64,000 nt of DNA, taken from Micromonospora radicis (GTDB lineage Bacteria > Actinomycetota > Actinomycetes > Mycobacteriales > Micromonosporaceae). A program made the position numbers and the translations under genes. The notes below the pieces were generated by a model. It saw only the letters and a program-made list of their open reading frames with translations. It was not told where the DNA came from and made no database searches. The DNA is taken from positions 124,001-188,000 of the forward strand of contig NZ_QXEC01000010.1 in NCBI RefSeq assembly GCF_003583405.1. Direction: 5' to 3'. This document shows positions 16,521-25,935 of the stretch, in pieces. The stretch's first letter is position 1. The number at the start of each line of letters is the position of its first letter.

Positions 16521-18320
16521 GTGCGCGAGTTCTCCGTCCCACCGATCGTCACCGTCGGCGACTCGGCCAACCTCACCGATCCGGTCTGGGAGAACGCCGA
16601 GAGCGCTCCGGACGCGGTGCAGTTCCTCCGCCGTGACGCGGCGGGCAACTGGGTGGACGTGACCTGCCGGCAGTTCCGCGACGAGGTGGTGGCGGTCGCC
16701 CGCGGGCTGGTCGCCGCCGGTGTGCAGCCCGGCGACCGGGTCGCGCTGATGAGCCGGACCCGCTACGAGTGGACCCTGGTCGACTACGCGATCTGGGCGG
16801 CCGGCGCGGTGACCGTGCCCGTCTACGAGACCTCCAGCGCCGAGCAGGCCGCCTGGATCCTGGCCGACTCCGGCGCGGTGGCCGCCGTGGTGGAGAGCAC
16901 CGCGCACGCGACGCTGGTGGCCGGCGTCCGCGGCCAACTGCCCGACCTGGTCAACCTCTGGCAGATCGACCTCGGCGGCGTCGACGACCTGATCGCCGCA
17001 GGCGCGGCGGTGGAACCGGCCGAGATCGAGCGGCGCCGCGCCGGGCTGCGTTCGTCGGACCTCGCCACCATCATCTACACCAGCGGCACCACCGGCCGGC
17101 CCAAGGGCTGCGTGCTCACCCACCGCAACATGTACGCCGACATCGCCAACGCGGTGCCGGTGCTGCCGAACCTGTTCGGCCCGAACGCCTCGACGCTGCT
17201 CTTCCTGCCGCTGGCGCACTCCTTCGCCCGGCTCATCCAGATCGGCGTGGTGCAGGCCCGGGCCACCATGGCGCACTGCTCGGACACCCAGCACCTGGTC
17301 GCCGAGTTGCAGGAGGTCAAGCCCACCTTCGTGCTCTCCGTGCCGCGGGTCTTCGAGAAGGTCTACAACGGCGCCAAGCAGAAGGCCGAGGCCGCCGGCA
17401 AGGGCAAGATCTTCGCCCGGGCCGAGGCGGTCGCCATCGCCTACAGCGAGGCGCTGGAGACCTCCGCCGGACCCGGCCTGGCGCTACGGGCCCAGCACGC
17501 GCTCTTCGACAAGCTGGTCTACGGCAAGCTGCGGGCCGCGCTCGGCGGGCGCTGCCGCGACGCCATCTCCGGTGGTGCGCCGCTCGGCGCCCGGCTGGGG
17601 CACTTCTTCCGGGGCGTCGGGGTCACCGTCGGCGAGGGGTACGGCCTCACCGAGACCTCCCCGGCCGCGTCGGCGAACCTGCCGGACTACATCCGCATCG
17701 GTACGGTCGGCCGGCCGCTGCCCGGCGTGACCATCCGGATCGCCGACGACGGCGAGGTCCTCATCGCCGGTGACCTGGTCTTCCAGGGGTACTGGCGCAA
17801 CGAGGAGGCCACCGCCGAGGCGATCAGCCCCGACGGCTGGTTCCGCACCGGCGACCTGGGCTCGCTCGACGGCGACGGCTATCTGACCATCACCGGCCGG
17901 AAGAAGGAGATCATCGTGACGGCCGGCGGCAAGAACGTCGCCCCGGCCGTACTGGAGGACCAGGTCCGGGCGCACCGGCTGGTCAGCCAGTGCCTCGTGG
18001 TGGGCGACCGGCAGCCGTTCATCGCCGCGCTGGTCACCCTCGACGAGGAGGCGTTGCCGGCCTGGTTGGAGTCCGCCGGCCTGCCGGCCGACACCAGCGT
18101 CGAGACGTTGCGCGAGCACGAGGGGCTGCGGGCGGAGATCCAGGCCGCGGTGGACAAGGCGAACCGGTCGGTCTCCAAGGCCGAGGCGATCAAGGTGTTC
18201 CGGATCCTGCCCCGGGACTTCACCGAGGCCACCGGTGAGCTGACCCCGTCGATGAAGGTCAAGCGTCAGGTCGTCCACAAGACGTACGCGGCGGAGATCG
18301 CCGACATCTACCGCGGCTGA
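16521..18320 (+). CDS. fadD15: Long-chain fatty-acid-CoA ligase
   Basis: An adenylate-forming enzyme that activates fatty acids to acyl-CoA through an acyl-AMP intermediate. The 599-aa protein carries the A3 P-loop IIYTSGTTGRPKGC, GYGLTETSPA (A5), GWFRTGDLG (A7) and ITGRKKEIIVTAGGKNVAP (A8/hinge). Its length and opening (VREFSVP) match M. tuberculosis FadD15 closely. The GTG at 16521 follows GAGGGAG. It heads a plus-strand run with a histidine kinase 14 bp downstream, although the kinase also has its own leaderless-type promoter. Confidence 0.93.
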   Translation: MREFSVPPIVTVGDSANLTDPVWENAESAPDAVQFLRRDAAGNWVDVTCRQFRDEVVAVARGLVAAGVQPGDRVALMSRTRYEWTLVDYAIWAAGAVTVPVYETSSAEQAAWILADSGAVAAVVESTAHATLVAGVRGQLPDLVNLWQIDLGGVDDLIAAGAAVEPAEIERRRAGLRSSDLATIIYTSGTTGRPKGCVLTHRNMYADIANAVPVLPNLFGPNASTLLFLPLAHSFARLIQIGVVQARATMAHCSDTQHLVAELQEVKPTFVLSVPRVFEKVYNGAKQKAEAAGKGKIFARAEAVAIAYSEALETSAGPGLALRAQHALFDKLVYGKLRAALGGRCRDAISGGAPLGARLGHFFRGVGVTVGEGYGLTETSPAASANLPDYIRIGTVGRPLPGVTIRIADDGEVLIAGDLVFQGYWRNEEATAEAISPDGWFRTGDLGSLDGDGYLTITGRKKEIIVTAGGKNVAPAVLEDQVRAHRLVSQCLVVGDRQPFIAALVTLDEEALPAWLESAGLPADTSVETLREHEGLRAEIQAAVDKANRSVSKAEAIKVFRILPRDFTEATGELTPSMKVKRQVVHKTYAAEIADIYRG

Positions 18321-18321
18321 C

Positions 18322-18337
18322 TACGATCCGTCACGTG
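18322..18337 (+). promoter_or_regulatory. Leaderless-type -10 (TACGAT) for the histidine kinase
   Basis: TACGAT at 18322-18327 fits the TANNNT -10 consensus. The GTG start comes 7 nt later, which places the transcript 5' end at or near the start codon. No Shine-Dalgarno is present. Confidence 0.5.
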
Positions 18338-20029
18338 CCCGCCTCGACATCCGCCCTGGCCCGCTCCCACCCGCTCGCCGCGGCGGCGCGGGTGGTCGTG
18401 CTGGCGCTGGTCGCCGTCCTGACCCTGCTCGCCACCCGGGACCTGAGCCAGCTGTGGTGGATCGCCCTGCTCGCGGTCGCCGGGCTGCCCGCCTCGCTGG
18501 CCCCCCAGCACCCGGTGATCGGCCCGATCAGCCGGGTGGCCGAGGTGGCGGTGCTCGGCCTGGCGGCGAGCCAGGTCGCGGCGGTCGCCACCATCGGCGG
18601 GCACATCGACGGGTTGGGTGCCTCCGCGGTGCTGCCGTACCTGGCGGTGCCGGTGACCGTCACCGCGCTGCGGCGCCGCTTCCGCGAGGGTGCCGCGCTG
18701 ATCGCCACGGTGGCCGGCACGCTGCTGGTCGCCGGTGCCTTCACCGAGGTCGGCGGCGTACGCCAGGTGAGCCAACCGGGCTATCTCGCGGTCTGCGCCC
18801 AGTGGCTGATCCTGGCCGTGCTCGGCCTGTACGCGGCGCAGACCCTGCACCGGGTGATGCAGGTCCGCAACGAGGGCAAGCCCCAGCCGTACGCGGAGGC
18901 GACCCGGCTGCTGACCCAGCTGCGTACGGTGGCCCGGCAGTTGCCCGGTGCGACGCTGGACCCGGGCGGCATCTCCGAGCACCTGCTCGAAGAGCTGCGC
19001 ACGGTGGCTCGGACCGACCGGGGGGCGGTGCTGTCCGCCAGCGGCGGCGGGCGGCTGGTGGTGCTCGCCCAGATCGGCGCGGACCGGGTCGACTGGGAGA
19101 CCACTCTCGACGCCGACTCGGCGATCGCCGACGCGTGGGCCAGCCAGCAGCCGCAGACCGCGGCCCGCTCGCAGGCCCGGTCGCATCGCGGCGGTGAGGT
19201 GTCGGCGCTGATCGTGCCGCTGGTCGCCGGGGTCCGCACGGTCGGTCTGGTGGTGCTGGAAGCCGACGCCGCGCAGGCGTACCCGGCACCCGTGATGGCG
19301 CAGGTGACCGGGATGACCGGCGCGGCGGCGCTGCGCCTGGAGGCCGCGCTGCTCTTCGACGAGGTGCGGTCGCTGGCCACCAACGAGGAGCGGCAGCGGC
19401 TGGCCCGGGAGATCCACGACGGGGTGGCCCAGGAACTCGTGATGGTCGGTTACGGCATCGACAACGCCCTGGCCACCGTGCACGACGACGCCGAGGAGAC
19501 CGCCGAGAGCCTGCGTACGCTGCGCCAAGAGGTCACCCGGGTGATCACCGAGCTGCGGCTGAGCCTGTTCGAGCTGCGCAGCGAGGTGGACCGGCACGGC
19601 GGGCTGGCCGCCGCGATCGCCGAGTACGCCCGGACCGTGGGCGCCTCCGGCGGGCTGCGGGTGCACCTGTCGCTGGACGAGTCCACCGCCCGGCTGCCCG
19701 CCGCCACCGAGGCCGAGTTGCTGCGCATCGCCCAGGAGGCGGTGACCAACGCGCGCAAGCACGCCGGAGCGGCCAACCTCTGGGTCACCTGCGAGGTGGA
19801 TCCCCCGTACGCGCAGATCGAAGTGTCGGATGACGGTCACGGCATAGGTGACCAGCGCTCGGATGGGCACTATGGTCTTGCGATCATGGCCGAGAGGGCG
19901 GAACGTATCCGGGGCCGGTTGGAGATCAGACCGCGTCAGCCCAGTGGGACGACCGTGGCGGTGGTGGTCGGCTCCTCGCCCCGGCGCGATAACGTTCGCG
20001 GTAGCGCCGCCGCAGCAGAAGGGGAGTAA
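18335..20029 (+). CDS. Membrane-bound NarL-type sensor histidine kinase with GAF domain
   Basis: A 564-aa sensor kinase. Residues 15-170 hold about five or six hydrophobic helices, 205-345 a GAF-like domain, and 350-420 a HisKA_3 dimerisation domain with phospho-acceptor His361 in REIHDGVAQE. A HATPase domain closes the protein (N-box VTNARKHAGA, G-box DDGHGIG). It phosphorylates the response regulator encoded 7 bp downstream. The signal is unknown; the membrane region lacks an obvious extracellular loop domain, which suggests sensing of a membrane state or an internal GAF ligand. Confidence 0.9.
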   Translation: MPASTSALARSHPLAAAARVVVLALVAVLTLLATRDLSQLWWIALLAVAGLPASLAPQHPVIGPISRVAEVAVLGLAASQVAAVATIGGHIDGLGASAVLPYLAVPVTVTALRRRFREGAALIATVAGTLLVAGAFTEVGGVRQVSQPGYLAVCAQWLILAVLGLYAAQTLHRVMQVRNEGKPQPYAEATRLLTQLRTVARQLPGATLDPGGISEHLLEELRTVARTDRGAVLSASGGGRLVVLAQIGADRVDWETTLDADSAIADAWASQQPQTAARSQARSHRGGEVSALIVPLVAGVRTVGLVVLEADAAQAYPAPVMAQVTGMTGAAALRLEAALLFDEVRSLATNEERQRLAREIHDGVAQELVMVGYGIDNALATVHDDAEETAESLRTLRQEVTRVITELRLSLFELRSEVDRHGGLAAAIAEYARTVGASGGLRVHLSLDESTARLPAATEAELLRIAQEAVTNARKHAGAANLWVTCEVDPPYAQIEVSDDGHGIGDQRSDGHYGLAIMAERAERIRGRLEIRPRQPSGTTVAVVVGSSPRRDNVRGSAAAAEGE

Positions 20030-20036
20030 CCCGAGG

Positions 20037-20705
20037 ATGACCACAAGTCCGACACCGGCTACCCGTACCAAGGTCCTCCTTGTCGACGATCACGACTTGA
20101 TCCGCAAGGGCCTGCGGCACGCCTTCGAGCGTGACCGGCAGTTCGAGGTCGTCGGTGAGGCCGCCACGGCGGCAGAGGGGGTACGGCAGGCCGGCGCGTT
20201 GCAGCCGGACGTGGTGATCATGGATCTGCGGCTGCCCGACGGCAGTGGCCTGGAGGCCACCCGGGCGCTGCGCAAGTCCAGCGCGTCGATGGGCATCGTG
20301 GTGCTCACCATGTACGCGGGCGACGACCAGCTCTTCGGTGCGCTGGAGGCCGGCGCGAGCGCCTTCGTACCGAAGACCGCACCGGCCGACGAGGTGGTCG
20401 CCGCCGCCCGGCACGCGGCCTCCTCCCCCAGCGCCTTCACCGCCGCCGACCTGGCCGAGGCGATGAAGCGCCGGCTGGCTCCGTCCGGCCCGCAGCTGTC
20501 GCCCCGTGAGGGCCAGGTGCTGCGGCTGCTCGCCGACGGGATGAGCGTCGCCGGCATCGCCAAGCAGCTGTTCGTCAGCGAGTCGACCGCCAAGACGCAC
20601 ATCTCCAAGCTCTACGAGAAGCTCGGCGCGGCCAACCGGGCGCAGGCGCTGATGACCGCGCTGCGGCTCGGTCTGCTCGAGGCACCGGACGCACCGAAGT
20701 TCTGA
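20037..20705 (+). CDS. LuxR/NarL-family response regulator
   Basis: A 222-aa DNA-binding response regulator paired with the upstream kinase. The receiver domain (residues 11-130) has the acidic pocket VDDHD, phospho-acceptor Asp63 in VIMDLRLPDG and Lys in PKTAPADE. The C-terminal LuxR helix-turn-helix (about 155-215) reads LSPREGQVLRLLADGMS and FVSESTAKTHISKLYEKLG. GAGG precedes the ATG with tight spacing, 7 bp after the kinase stop, so the two are cotranscribed. A strong hairpin follows. Confidence 0.93.
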   Translation: MTTSPTPATRTKVLLVDDHDLIRKGLRHAFERDRQFEVVGEAATAAEGVRQAGALQPDVVIMDLRLPDGSGLEATRALRKSSASMGIVVLTMYAGDDQLFGALEAGASAFVPKTAPADEVVAAARHAASSPSAFTAADLAEAMKRRLAPSGPQLSPREGQVLRLLADGMSVAGIAKQLFVSESTAKTHISKLYEKLGAANRAQALMTALRLGLLEAPDAPKF

Positions 20706-20718
20706 CACCGGTCGTCGA

Positions 20719-20761
20719 CGAGGGATCCGGGCCCGCCATCGAGGCGGGCAAGGATCCCTCG
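20719..20761 (+). terminator. Terminator after the two-component pair
   Basis: Outer arms 20719-20728 and 20752-20761 pair perfectly (10 bp), with an inner GC-rich GCCCGCC/GGCGGGC stem and a short loop. The sequence CGATCGATTTC follows. It lies 14 nt after the response-regulator stop. Confidence 0.8.
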
Positions 20762-20864
20762 ATCGATTTCCGTCCGCACCGCCGCGCTATGGTCTGGCAA
20801 CCGAAAGCGGGGCAGAATACCCGCCGGGGCACTGACGCCCCATACGCGTGCGGAGAGGTGAGGC

Positions 20865-21674
20865 ATGCAGCGGCCGGACTGGGCACCCGAGACCATCGAC
20901 GTCGAGCGGCCCAGCGTCGCCCGGATGTACGACTACTACCTCGGCGGCTCGCACAACTTCGCGGCGGACCGGGCCGCGGCCCAGGCGATGATGGCCGCGG
21001 TGCCCGAGGCGCCGCTGATGGCCCAGGCCAACCGCGCCTTCCTGCGCCGGGCCGTGCAGTTCCTCACCGGCGCCGGGGTCCGACAGTTCCTCGACATCGG
21101 CTCGGGCATCCCGACCGTCGGCAACGTCCACGAGATCGCCCAGCGGCACGCCCCGGACTCCCGGGTGGTCTACGTCGACGTCGACCCGGTGGCCGTGGCG
21201 CACAGCCGGGAGATCCTGGCCGGCAACGACGGCGCGACGGTGGTCCAGGAGGACTTCCGGCACCCCGATCGGATCCTCGCCCACCCGGACGTCCGCGCGG
21301 CACTCGACCTCACCCGGCCGGTGGCCGTCCTGATCGTGGCGGTGCTGCACTTCGTCCCCGACGACGACCGGCCCGCGGAGTTGCTGCGTGCCCTGCGCGA
21401 CGCCCTGCCCGCGGGCAGCTACCTGGTGCTCTCCCAGGCCAGCGACGACGGCCGCAGCGACGCGGAACGGGCCGAGGCGCAGCGGGTCTACCAGCGCACC
21501 GACAGCCCGCTGTCGGTGCGCAGCCGGGCCCAGCTGACCACGTTCTTCGACGGCTTCGAGCTGGTCGAGCCCGGGGTGGTGTGGGTGCCGCAGTGGCGGC
21601 CCGAGACCCCGGAGAGCGCGGAGAACGCCGAGCGGGCGGTGTTCCTGGGTGGGGTTGGGCGGCTCGGTGGGTGA
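20865..21674 (+). CDS. SAM-dependent methyltransferase (Methyltransf_19/DUF574 type)
   Basis: A 269-aa actinobacterial methyltransferase of the S-adenosyl methyltransferase family often found in multiple copies. Visible features are the opening VERPSVARMYDYYLGGSHNF, the SAM-binding FLDIGSGIPTVGNVHE, VVYVDVDPVAVAHS and a post-motif LIVAVLHFVPD. The substrate is unknown. A GAGAGGTGAG Shine-Dalgarno precedes the ATG, and a TATGGT -10 candidate lies at 20788. The 3' end overlaps the start of the GGDEF/EAL gene. Confidence 0.88.
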   Translation: MQRPDWAPETIDVERPSVARMYDYYLGGSHNFAADRAAAQAMMAAVPEAPLMAQANRAFLRRAVQFLTGAGVRQFLDIGSGIPTVGNVHEIAQRHAPDSRVVYVDVDPVAVAHSREILAGNDGATVVQEDFRHPDRILAHPDVRAALDLTRPVAVLIVAVLHFVPDDDRPAELLRALRDALPAGSYLVLSQASDDGRSDAERAEAQRVYQRTDSPLSVRSRAQLTTFFDGFELVEPGVVWVPQWRPETPESAENAERAVFLGGVGRLGG

Positions 21675-23406
21675 CGGTCCGGACGCCCGAGGCCATGCGG
21701 GTGCGTTCGCCCGGGCCTGGGCCAAGGCGCTCGCGGGCACCAGCTACCTGCCGATGACCCACGCCCAACTGGAACTGCTGCTGCAACGCCTCACCGACCG
21801 GCTGGCCGAGGCGCTGCGCACGGAACCGCTCGACCTGCGGGTCGGGCACCGGGTCGGCACCGAACTGGTGGCCGCGCACATCGCCTCCGCCGAGGCGCTC
21901 GGCCGTACCGTGGAGGTCATCCAGCTCCGGCTGGTCCGCGACCTCGACCTGGTCGCCGACGACATCGACGACCGGATGGCCCGGCTGCTCGCCGCGATCG
22001 CCACCGGCTACGCCCGCGCGCTGCGCGACCGCACACTGGACGAACAGGAGTCGATCCGTCGGGCCGCGTTGACCGCCCGGGCCGACGCGGAACGGGCGCT
22101 GCGCGCCAGCGAGGCCCGCTTCCGGCACCAGGCCACCCACGACCCGCTGACCGGCCTGCCCAACCGCACGCTGTTCGGCGAACGCCTCGCGGCGGTCCTC
22201 GACGGGCCCACCAGCGGGGTGCACCGGGTCGGGCTCTGCTTCCTCGACCTGGACCGGTTCAAACGGATCAACGACTCGTACGGCCACTCGATCGGCGACC
22301 GGGCCCTGGTGGCGGCGGCCCGGCGACTCAGCCGCGCCGTCGAGCCCCACCTGGTGGCCCGGCTGGGCGGGGACGCGTTCGTGATCCTGGTGGAACGCTC
22401 CACCGGTACCGGAGACGTGGTGGCCGTCGCCGAGGCGGCCCTGGCCGCCCTCGCCGAGCCGATCCTCGTCGGCGGGCACGACGTGGCGGTCCCCGCGAGC
22501 GTCGGCATCGTGGAGCGGCGGGTCGCGGACACCTCACCGGACGACCTGATGCGGGCCGCCGGCAGCACCCTGCACTGGACCAAGCTCGCCGGGGGTGCCG
22601 GCTGGACGCTGTACGACGCCGAACGCGACCGCCGGGAGCAGGCCCGCCAGGCGCTCAGCGCAGCCATCCCGGGTGGCCTGGAACGCGGCGAGTTCTACCT
22701 GGACTACCAGCCGTTGACGTCGTTGCAGGACGGCTCGCTGCTCGGCGTCGAGGCGCTGGTGCGCTGGCGGCACCCGCAGTTGGGGGTGCTGGGTCCGGAC
22801 AACTTCATCGGGCTGGCCGAGGAGACCGGCCTGATCGTGCCGCTCGGCGCCTGGGTACTCGCCGAGGCGTGCCGGGAGGCGGTCGGCTGGACGGCCGCCG
22901 TGGGCGAACCCCCGTACGTCAGCGTCAATCTGGCGGTGCGGCAGGTCCGCCGCCCGGGCCTGGTGCAGGAGGTACGTGGTCTGCTCGCGCGTACCGGCCT
23001 ACCGCCGAACCGGCTGCAACTGGAGATCACCGAGAGCATGATGATGAGCGGCACCGAGGAGGCGGTACGCGTCCTGCGTGCCCTGGCCGACCTCGGCGTA
23101 CGCATCGCCATCGACGACTTCGGCACCGGCTACAGCAACCTGGCGTACCTGCGGAACCTGCCGGTGACCGAGCTGAAGGTGGCCGGCGAGTTCGTCCGGG
23201 GGCTGCGTGCTCCGGAGGCCGCCGACGAGCGGATCCTCGCCTCGCTGGTCTCCCTGGCCCACGCGCTGGACCTGACGGTGACCGCCGAGGGGGTGGAGAC
23301 CGTCGGTCAGGCCGAACGGCTGCGGGCCATCGGCTGCGACGCCGGGCAGGGCTGGCACTTCGGCCGCCCCGCCCCCGCCGACCACATCCTCTCCCGCATC
23401 CGGTGA
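21649..23406 (+). CDS. GGDEF/EAL cyclic-di-GMP protein with degenerate GGDEF
   Basis: A 585-aa c-di-GMP signalling protein. Residues 30-155 are a helical N-terminal sensory region, 155-320 a GGDEF domain and 330-585 an EAL domain. The GGDEF signature reads GGDAF (240-244), losing the conserved Glu, so cyclase activity is doubtful. The EAL domain keeps EALVRWRHP, ITES, DDFGTGYSNL, the Lys of ELKVAGEF and AEGVET, so c-di-GMP hydrolysis is expected. No transmembrane helix is seen. The GTG at 21649 overlaps the methyltransferase gene by 26 bp; GTG 21667 is an alternative start. Confidence 0.9.
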   Translation: MGLGGSVGDGPDARGHAGAFARAWAKALAGTSYLPMTHAQLELLLQRLTDRLAEALRTEPLDLRVGHRVGTELVAAHIASAEALGRTVEVIQLRLVRDLDLVADDIDDRMARLLAAIATGYARALRDRTLDEQESIRRAALTARADAERALRASEARFRHQATHDPLTGLPNRTLFGERLAAVLDGPTSGVHRVGLCFLDLDRFKRINDSYGHSIGDRALVAAARRLSRAVEPHLVARLGGDAFVILVERSTGTGDVVAVAEAALAALAEPILVGGHDVAVPASVGIVERRVADTSPDDLMRAAGSTLHWTKLAGGAGWTLYDAERDRREQARQALSAAIPGGLERGEFYLDYQPLTSLQDGSLLGVEALVRWRHPQLGVLGPDNFIGLAEETGLIVPLGAWVLAEACREAVGWTAAVGEPPYVSVNLAVRQVRRPGLVQEVRGLLARTGLPPNRLQLEITESMMMSGTEEAVRVLRALADLGVRIAIDDFGTGYSNLAYLRNLPVTELKVAGEFVRGLRAPEAADERILASLVSLAHALDLTVTAEGVETVGQAERLRAIGCDAGQGWHFGRPAPADHILSRIR

Positions 23407-23452
23407 GCGGACGATCCCCCTGGTCGGCGTCGGCGGTGTGGCAGAGGTCCGG

Positions 23453-24577
23453 TCAGCCGGCCAGCAGGGCGCCCAGGCGGTGGGCCTGGGTCTCCCAGCG
23501 CCATTCCCGTTCCACCCAGGCGCGGCCGGCCGCGCCGAACCTGCGGGCCAGGTCCCGGTCGGCGAGCAGGGTACTCACCCGGTCGGCGAGTTCGGCCAGG
23601 TCCCGGCCGTCGACCACGTAACCGGTCTCGCCGTGTCGTACCGCGTCGGGTGCGCCGCCGGAGTCGCCGGCCACCACCGGCAGGCCGGTCGCCGACGCCT
23701 CGAGGTAGACGATGCCGAGCCCCTCCACGTCGAGGCCGCGGTTGCGGGTACGGCAGGGCATGGCGTACACGTCGCCAGCCGCGTAGTGGGCGGGCAGGTC
23801 GGCGGCCGGGACCGAGCCGGTGAAGACCACCTCCCGTTCGACGCCGGCCTGGCGGGCCAGCCGCGCCAGGGTCGCCCGGTACGGTCCACCGCCGACGACC
23901 AGCAACGCCGCGTCGGGCACCCGGCGCCGGATCGACGGCAGGGCCCGGATCAACATGTCCTGGCCCTTGCGGGGCACCAGCCGGGAGACGCAGACCACCA
24001 CCGGCCGGTCGGCCAGGCCCAGCCGGTGTCGTACGGCGGCGCCGTCGACGGTCGGGTGGTACAGCTCGGTGTCCACGCCGGGGGCGAGTCGCCGTAGTTC
24101 GGTCAGCCCGTCCAGGGCCCGCACGAGCCGGCTGCGGGTGTACTCCCCGAGGTAGGTGACGACGTCGGTACCCCGGCCGATGCGGCGCAGGGCACCCCGG
24201 GCCACCGGCAGCGCCGCCCAGCCGACCTCGTGTCCGTGGGTGAGGGCGACCACCCGTCGCACCTGGGCCCGGCGCCGCAGCCCGGCGGCGAGCAGACCGA
24301 GCGGTGCGGCCGCGCCGAACCAGACCGTGTCACAGTCGTACGCCCGGGCCAGCCGGGCGGCGCGGCGCGCCACCAGTGGGGTCGGCAACAGCACCCGGGT
24401 ACGTTCCCGGACGACTTCGAACGGTTGGTCGGCGTCGAACTTCTCGGCGTCGGGCCAGCTCGACGCGTAGACCACCACCGAGCCCGCCGGCTGGCGCACC
24501 GCGAGGTTGTGCACGAACGACTGGATGCCACCGGGCCGGGGCGGGAAGTCGTTCGTGACCAGCAACGTGCGACCCAT
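23453..24577 (-). CDS. pimB: GDP-mannose-dependent mannosyltransferase PimB-like (GT4)
   Basis: A 374-aa GT4 glycosyltransferase matching M. tuberculosis PimB' (Rv2188c), which adds the second mannose to phosphatidylinositol mannoside on the cytoplasmic side of the membrane. The N-terminus is LLVTNDFPPRPGGIQSFVHN. Later motifs are DTVWFGAAAPLGLLA, THGHEVGW, VSRLVPRKGQDMLIRALP, AMPCRTRNRGLDVEGLGIVY and EASATGLPVVAGDSGGAPD, with the donor-phosphate Glu residues. The ATG overlaps the stop of the M48 protease gene (ATGA), so they are translationally coupled. Confidence 0.93.
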   Translation of the reverse strand: MGRTLLVTNDFPPRPGGIQSFVHNLAVRQPAGSVVVYASSWPDAEKFDADQPFEVVRERTRVLLPTPLVARRAARLARAYDCDTVWFGAAAPLGLLAAGLRRRAQVRRVVALTHGHEVGWAALPVARGALRRIGRGTDVVTYLGEYTRSRLVRALDGLTELRRLAPGVDTELYHPTVDGAAVRHRLGLADRPVVVCVSRLVPRKGQDMLIRALPSIRRRVPDAALLVVGGGPYRATLARLARQAGVEREVVFTGSVPAADLPAHYAAGDVYAMPCRTRNRGLDVEGLGIVYLEASATGLPVVAGDSGGAPDAVRHGETGYVVDGRDLAELADRVSTLLADRDLARRFGAAGRAWVEREWRWETQAHRLGALLAG

Positions 24578-25833
24578 CAACCGGCCTTTCTGGCGTACGC
24601 GCGGGCGGCGGCGATCCGCTCCACCGTGGACGGGTGGGAGGCGGAGTAGAGGTACTCCCAGCGGGGCGGATCCGGATCGGAGAGGTTGACCGCGGAGAGC
24701 CGCCGCTGCATCGACTCGAAGGCGGCCGGGTCGCCGGTGAGGGCCAGCGCGTGCGCGTCGGCGCGGGCCTCGACCCGGCGCGACATCAGCGCCTGCGCCG
24801 GGGCGAAGACCAGCCCGGCGACGGTGACCAGGGCGAGCAGCAACCCGAAGGCGCGGGGCTCGGCGATCGAGTCGACGCCGGCCAGGCGCAGCAGGGGCGG
24901 CCACGAGCCGATCAGGTAGAGCGCCACCACGGCGGCCGCGGCGCCGAGCGCGCCGGTGAGCGTACCGACCGTCACGTCCCGGTCCTTGGCGTGGCCGAGT
25001 TCGTGCGCCACCACGGCGGTCACCTCGGCCGGGGTCGCCTCACGCAGCAGGTTGTCGTAGACCACCACCCGGCGGGTCGGGCCGAGCCCGGAGACGTACG
25101 CGTTCACCGCCCGGGTGCGTCGGGAGGCGTCGGCGACCAGCACGTCGCGGACCGGTACCCCGTCGCGGGCGGCCAACTCCGTCAGCTGGGTGCGCAGTGG
25201 CCCCGGCTCCATCGGCGTGAACCGGTTGAACACCGGTTCCACCAGCACCGGCAGCACGAAGGAGAGCAGCACCACCAGGGTCGCCGCACCGGCCGCGCCG
25301 AACGCCCACCACCAGCGCGGGGCCAGCCGGACGACGGTGTAGAACCCGAGCAGCGCCACCGCGCCGATGACGGCACTGACCGCGTACGACTTGAGCAGGT
25401 CCACGGTCCAGCCGGTCCAGCCGTTGGTGGCCAGCCCGTACCGGGTGAGCACGGCGTGCCGCCAGGCGGCGAACGGCAGGGTCACCAGGTCGGCGACGAG
25501 CACCACGGCCAACCCGCCGAGGACGGCCTGGGCGGTCCAGTGGTCGCCGAAGGGGCGCCCGGCCAGCTCGATCAGGCGACCGCCCAGCGGGGTGAGCCCG
25601 AGCGCGAGCGCCACCAGCAGCCCGACGCCGAGCGCCAGCCAGCCGCCGGGGCGCAGCTCGGCGCGGAACTGCCGAGCCTGCCCCACCTGGTCGGCGGGCA
25701 GGTCACGCAGCGCGGCGAGCTGGTCTGCCCGGGGCGCCGGAGGACGGCTCCAGGGGATCAGCACCAGCGCCGCCACCAGTACCGCGACGCCGAGTCCGGC
25801 CAGCGCGAGCAGCGCCCAGCCGCGCGGGCTCAT
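24577..25833 (-). CDS. M48-family membrane zinc metallopeptidase
   Basis: A 418-aa Ste24/HtpX-like integral membrane protease. Several hydrophobic helices occupy the N-terminal half. The zinc site HELGH lies in VVAHELGHAKDRDV (about residue 270), with a further acidic ligand in RRVEARADAHAL. It probably cleaves membrane or prenylated/misfolded proteins at the inner face; the substrate is unknown. The start ATG overlaps the stop of a seven-codon mini-ORF with AGGAG upstream. The 3' end overlaps pimB. Confidence 0.88.
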   Translation of the reverse strand: MSPRGWALLALAGLGVAVLVAALVLIPWSRPPAPRADQLAALRDLPADQVGQARQFRAELRPGGWLALGVGLLVALALGLTPLGGRLIELAGRPFGDHWTAQAVLGGLAVVLVADLVTLPFAAWRHAVLTRYGLATNGWTGWTVDLLKSYAVSAVIGAVALLGFYTVVRLAPRWWWAFGAAGAATLVVLLSFVLPVLVEPVFNRFTPMEPGPLRTQLTELAARDGVPVRDVLVADASRRTRAVNAYVSGLGPTRRVVVYDNLLREATPAEVTAVVAHELGHAKDRDVTVGTLTGALGAAAAVVALYLIGSWPPLLRLAGVDSIAEPRAFGLLLALVTVAGLVFAPAQALMSRRVEARADAHALALTGDPAAFESMQRRLSAVNLSDPDPPRWEYLYSASHPSTVERIAAARAYARKAG

Positions 25834-25853
25834 CGTCGTGCTCCGCGTCTCAT
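25830..25853 (-). CDS. Putative 7-aa leader ORF coupled to the M48 gene
   Basis: ATG 25853 opens MRRGARR followed by TGA, whose first two bases are shared with the M48 start (ATGA). AGGAG (complement of 25861-25865) sits 7 nt before the mini-ORF and is too far from the M48 ATG to serve it directly. Coupled reinitiation is the likely reading. Confidence 0.4.
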   Translation of the reverse strand: MRRGARR

Positions 25854-25935
25854 CCCGTCGCTCCTGTCGCCATGGGCGCCAATCCTATTGCCCGGCCCGT
25901 CGTGGTCCCGTGGGTGTCGAGCACCGCCGGATCGG

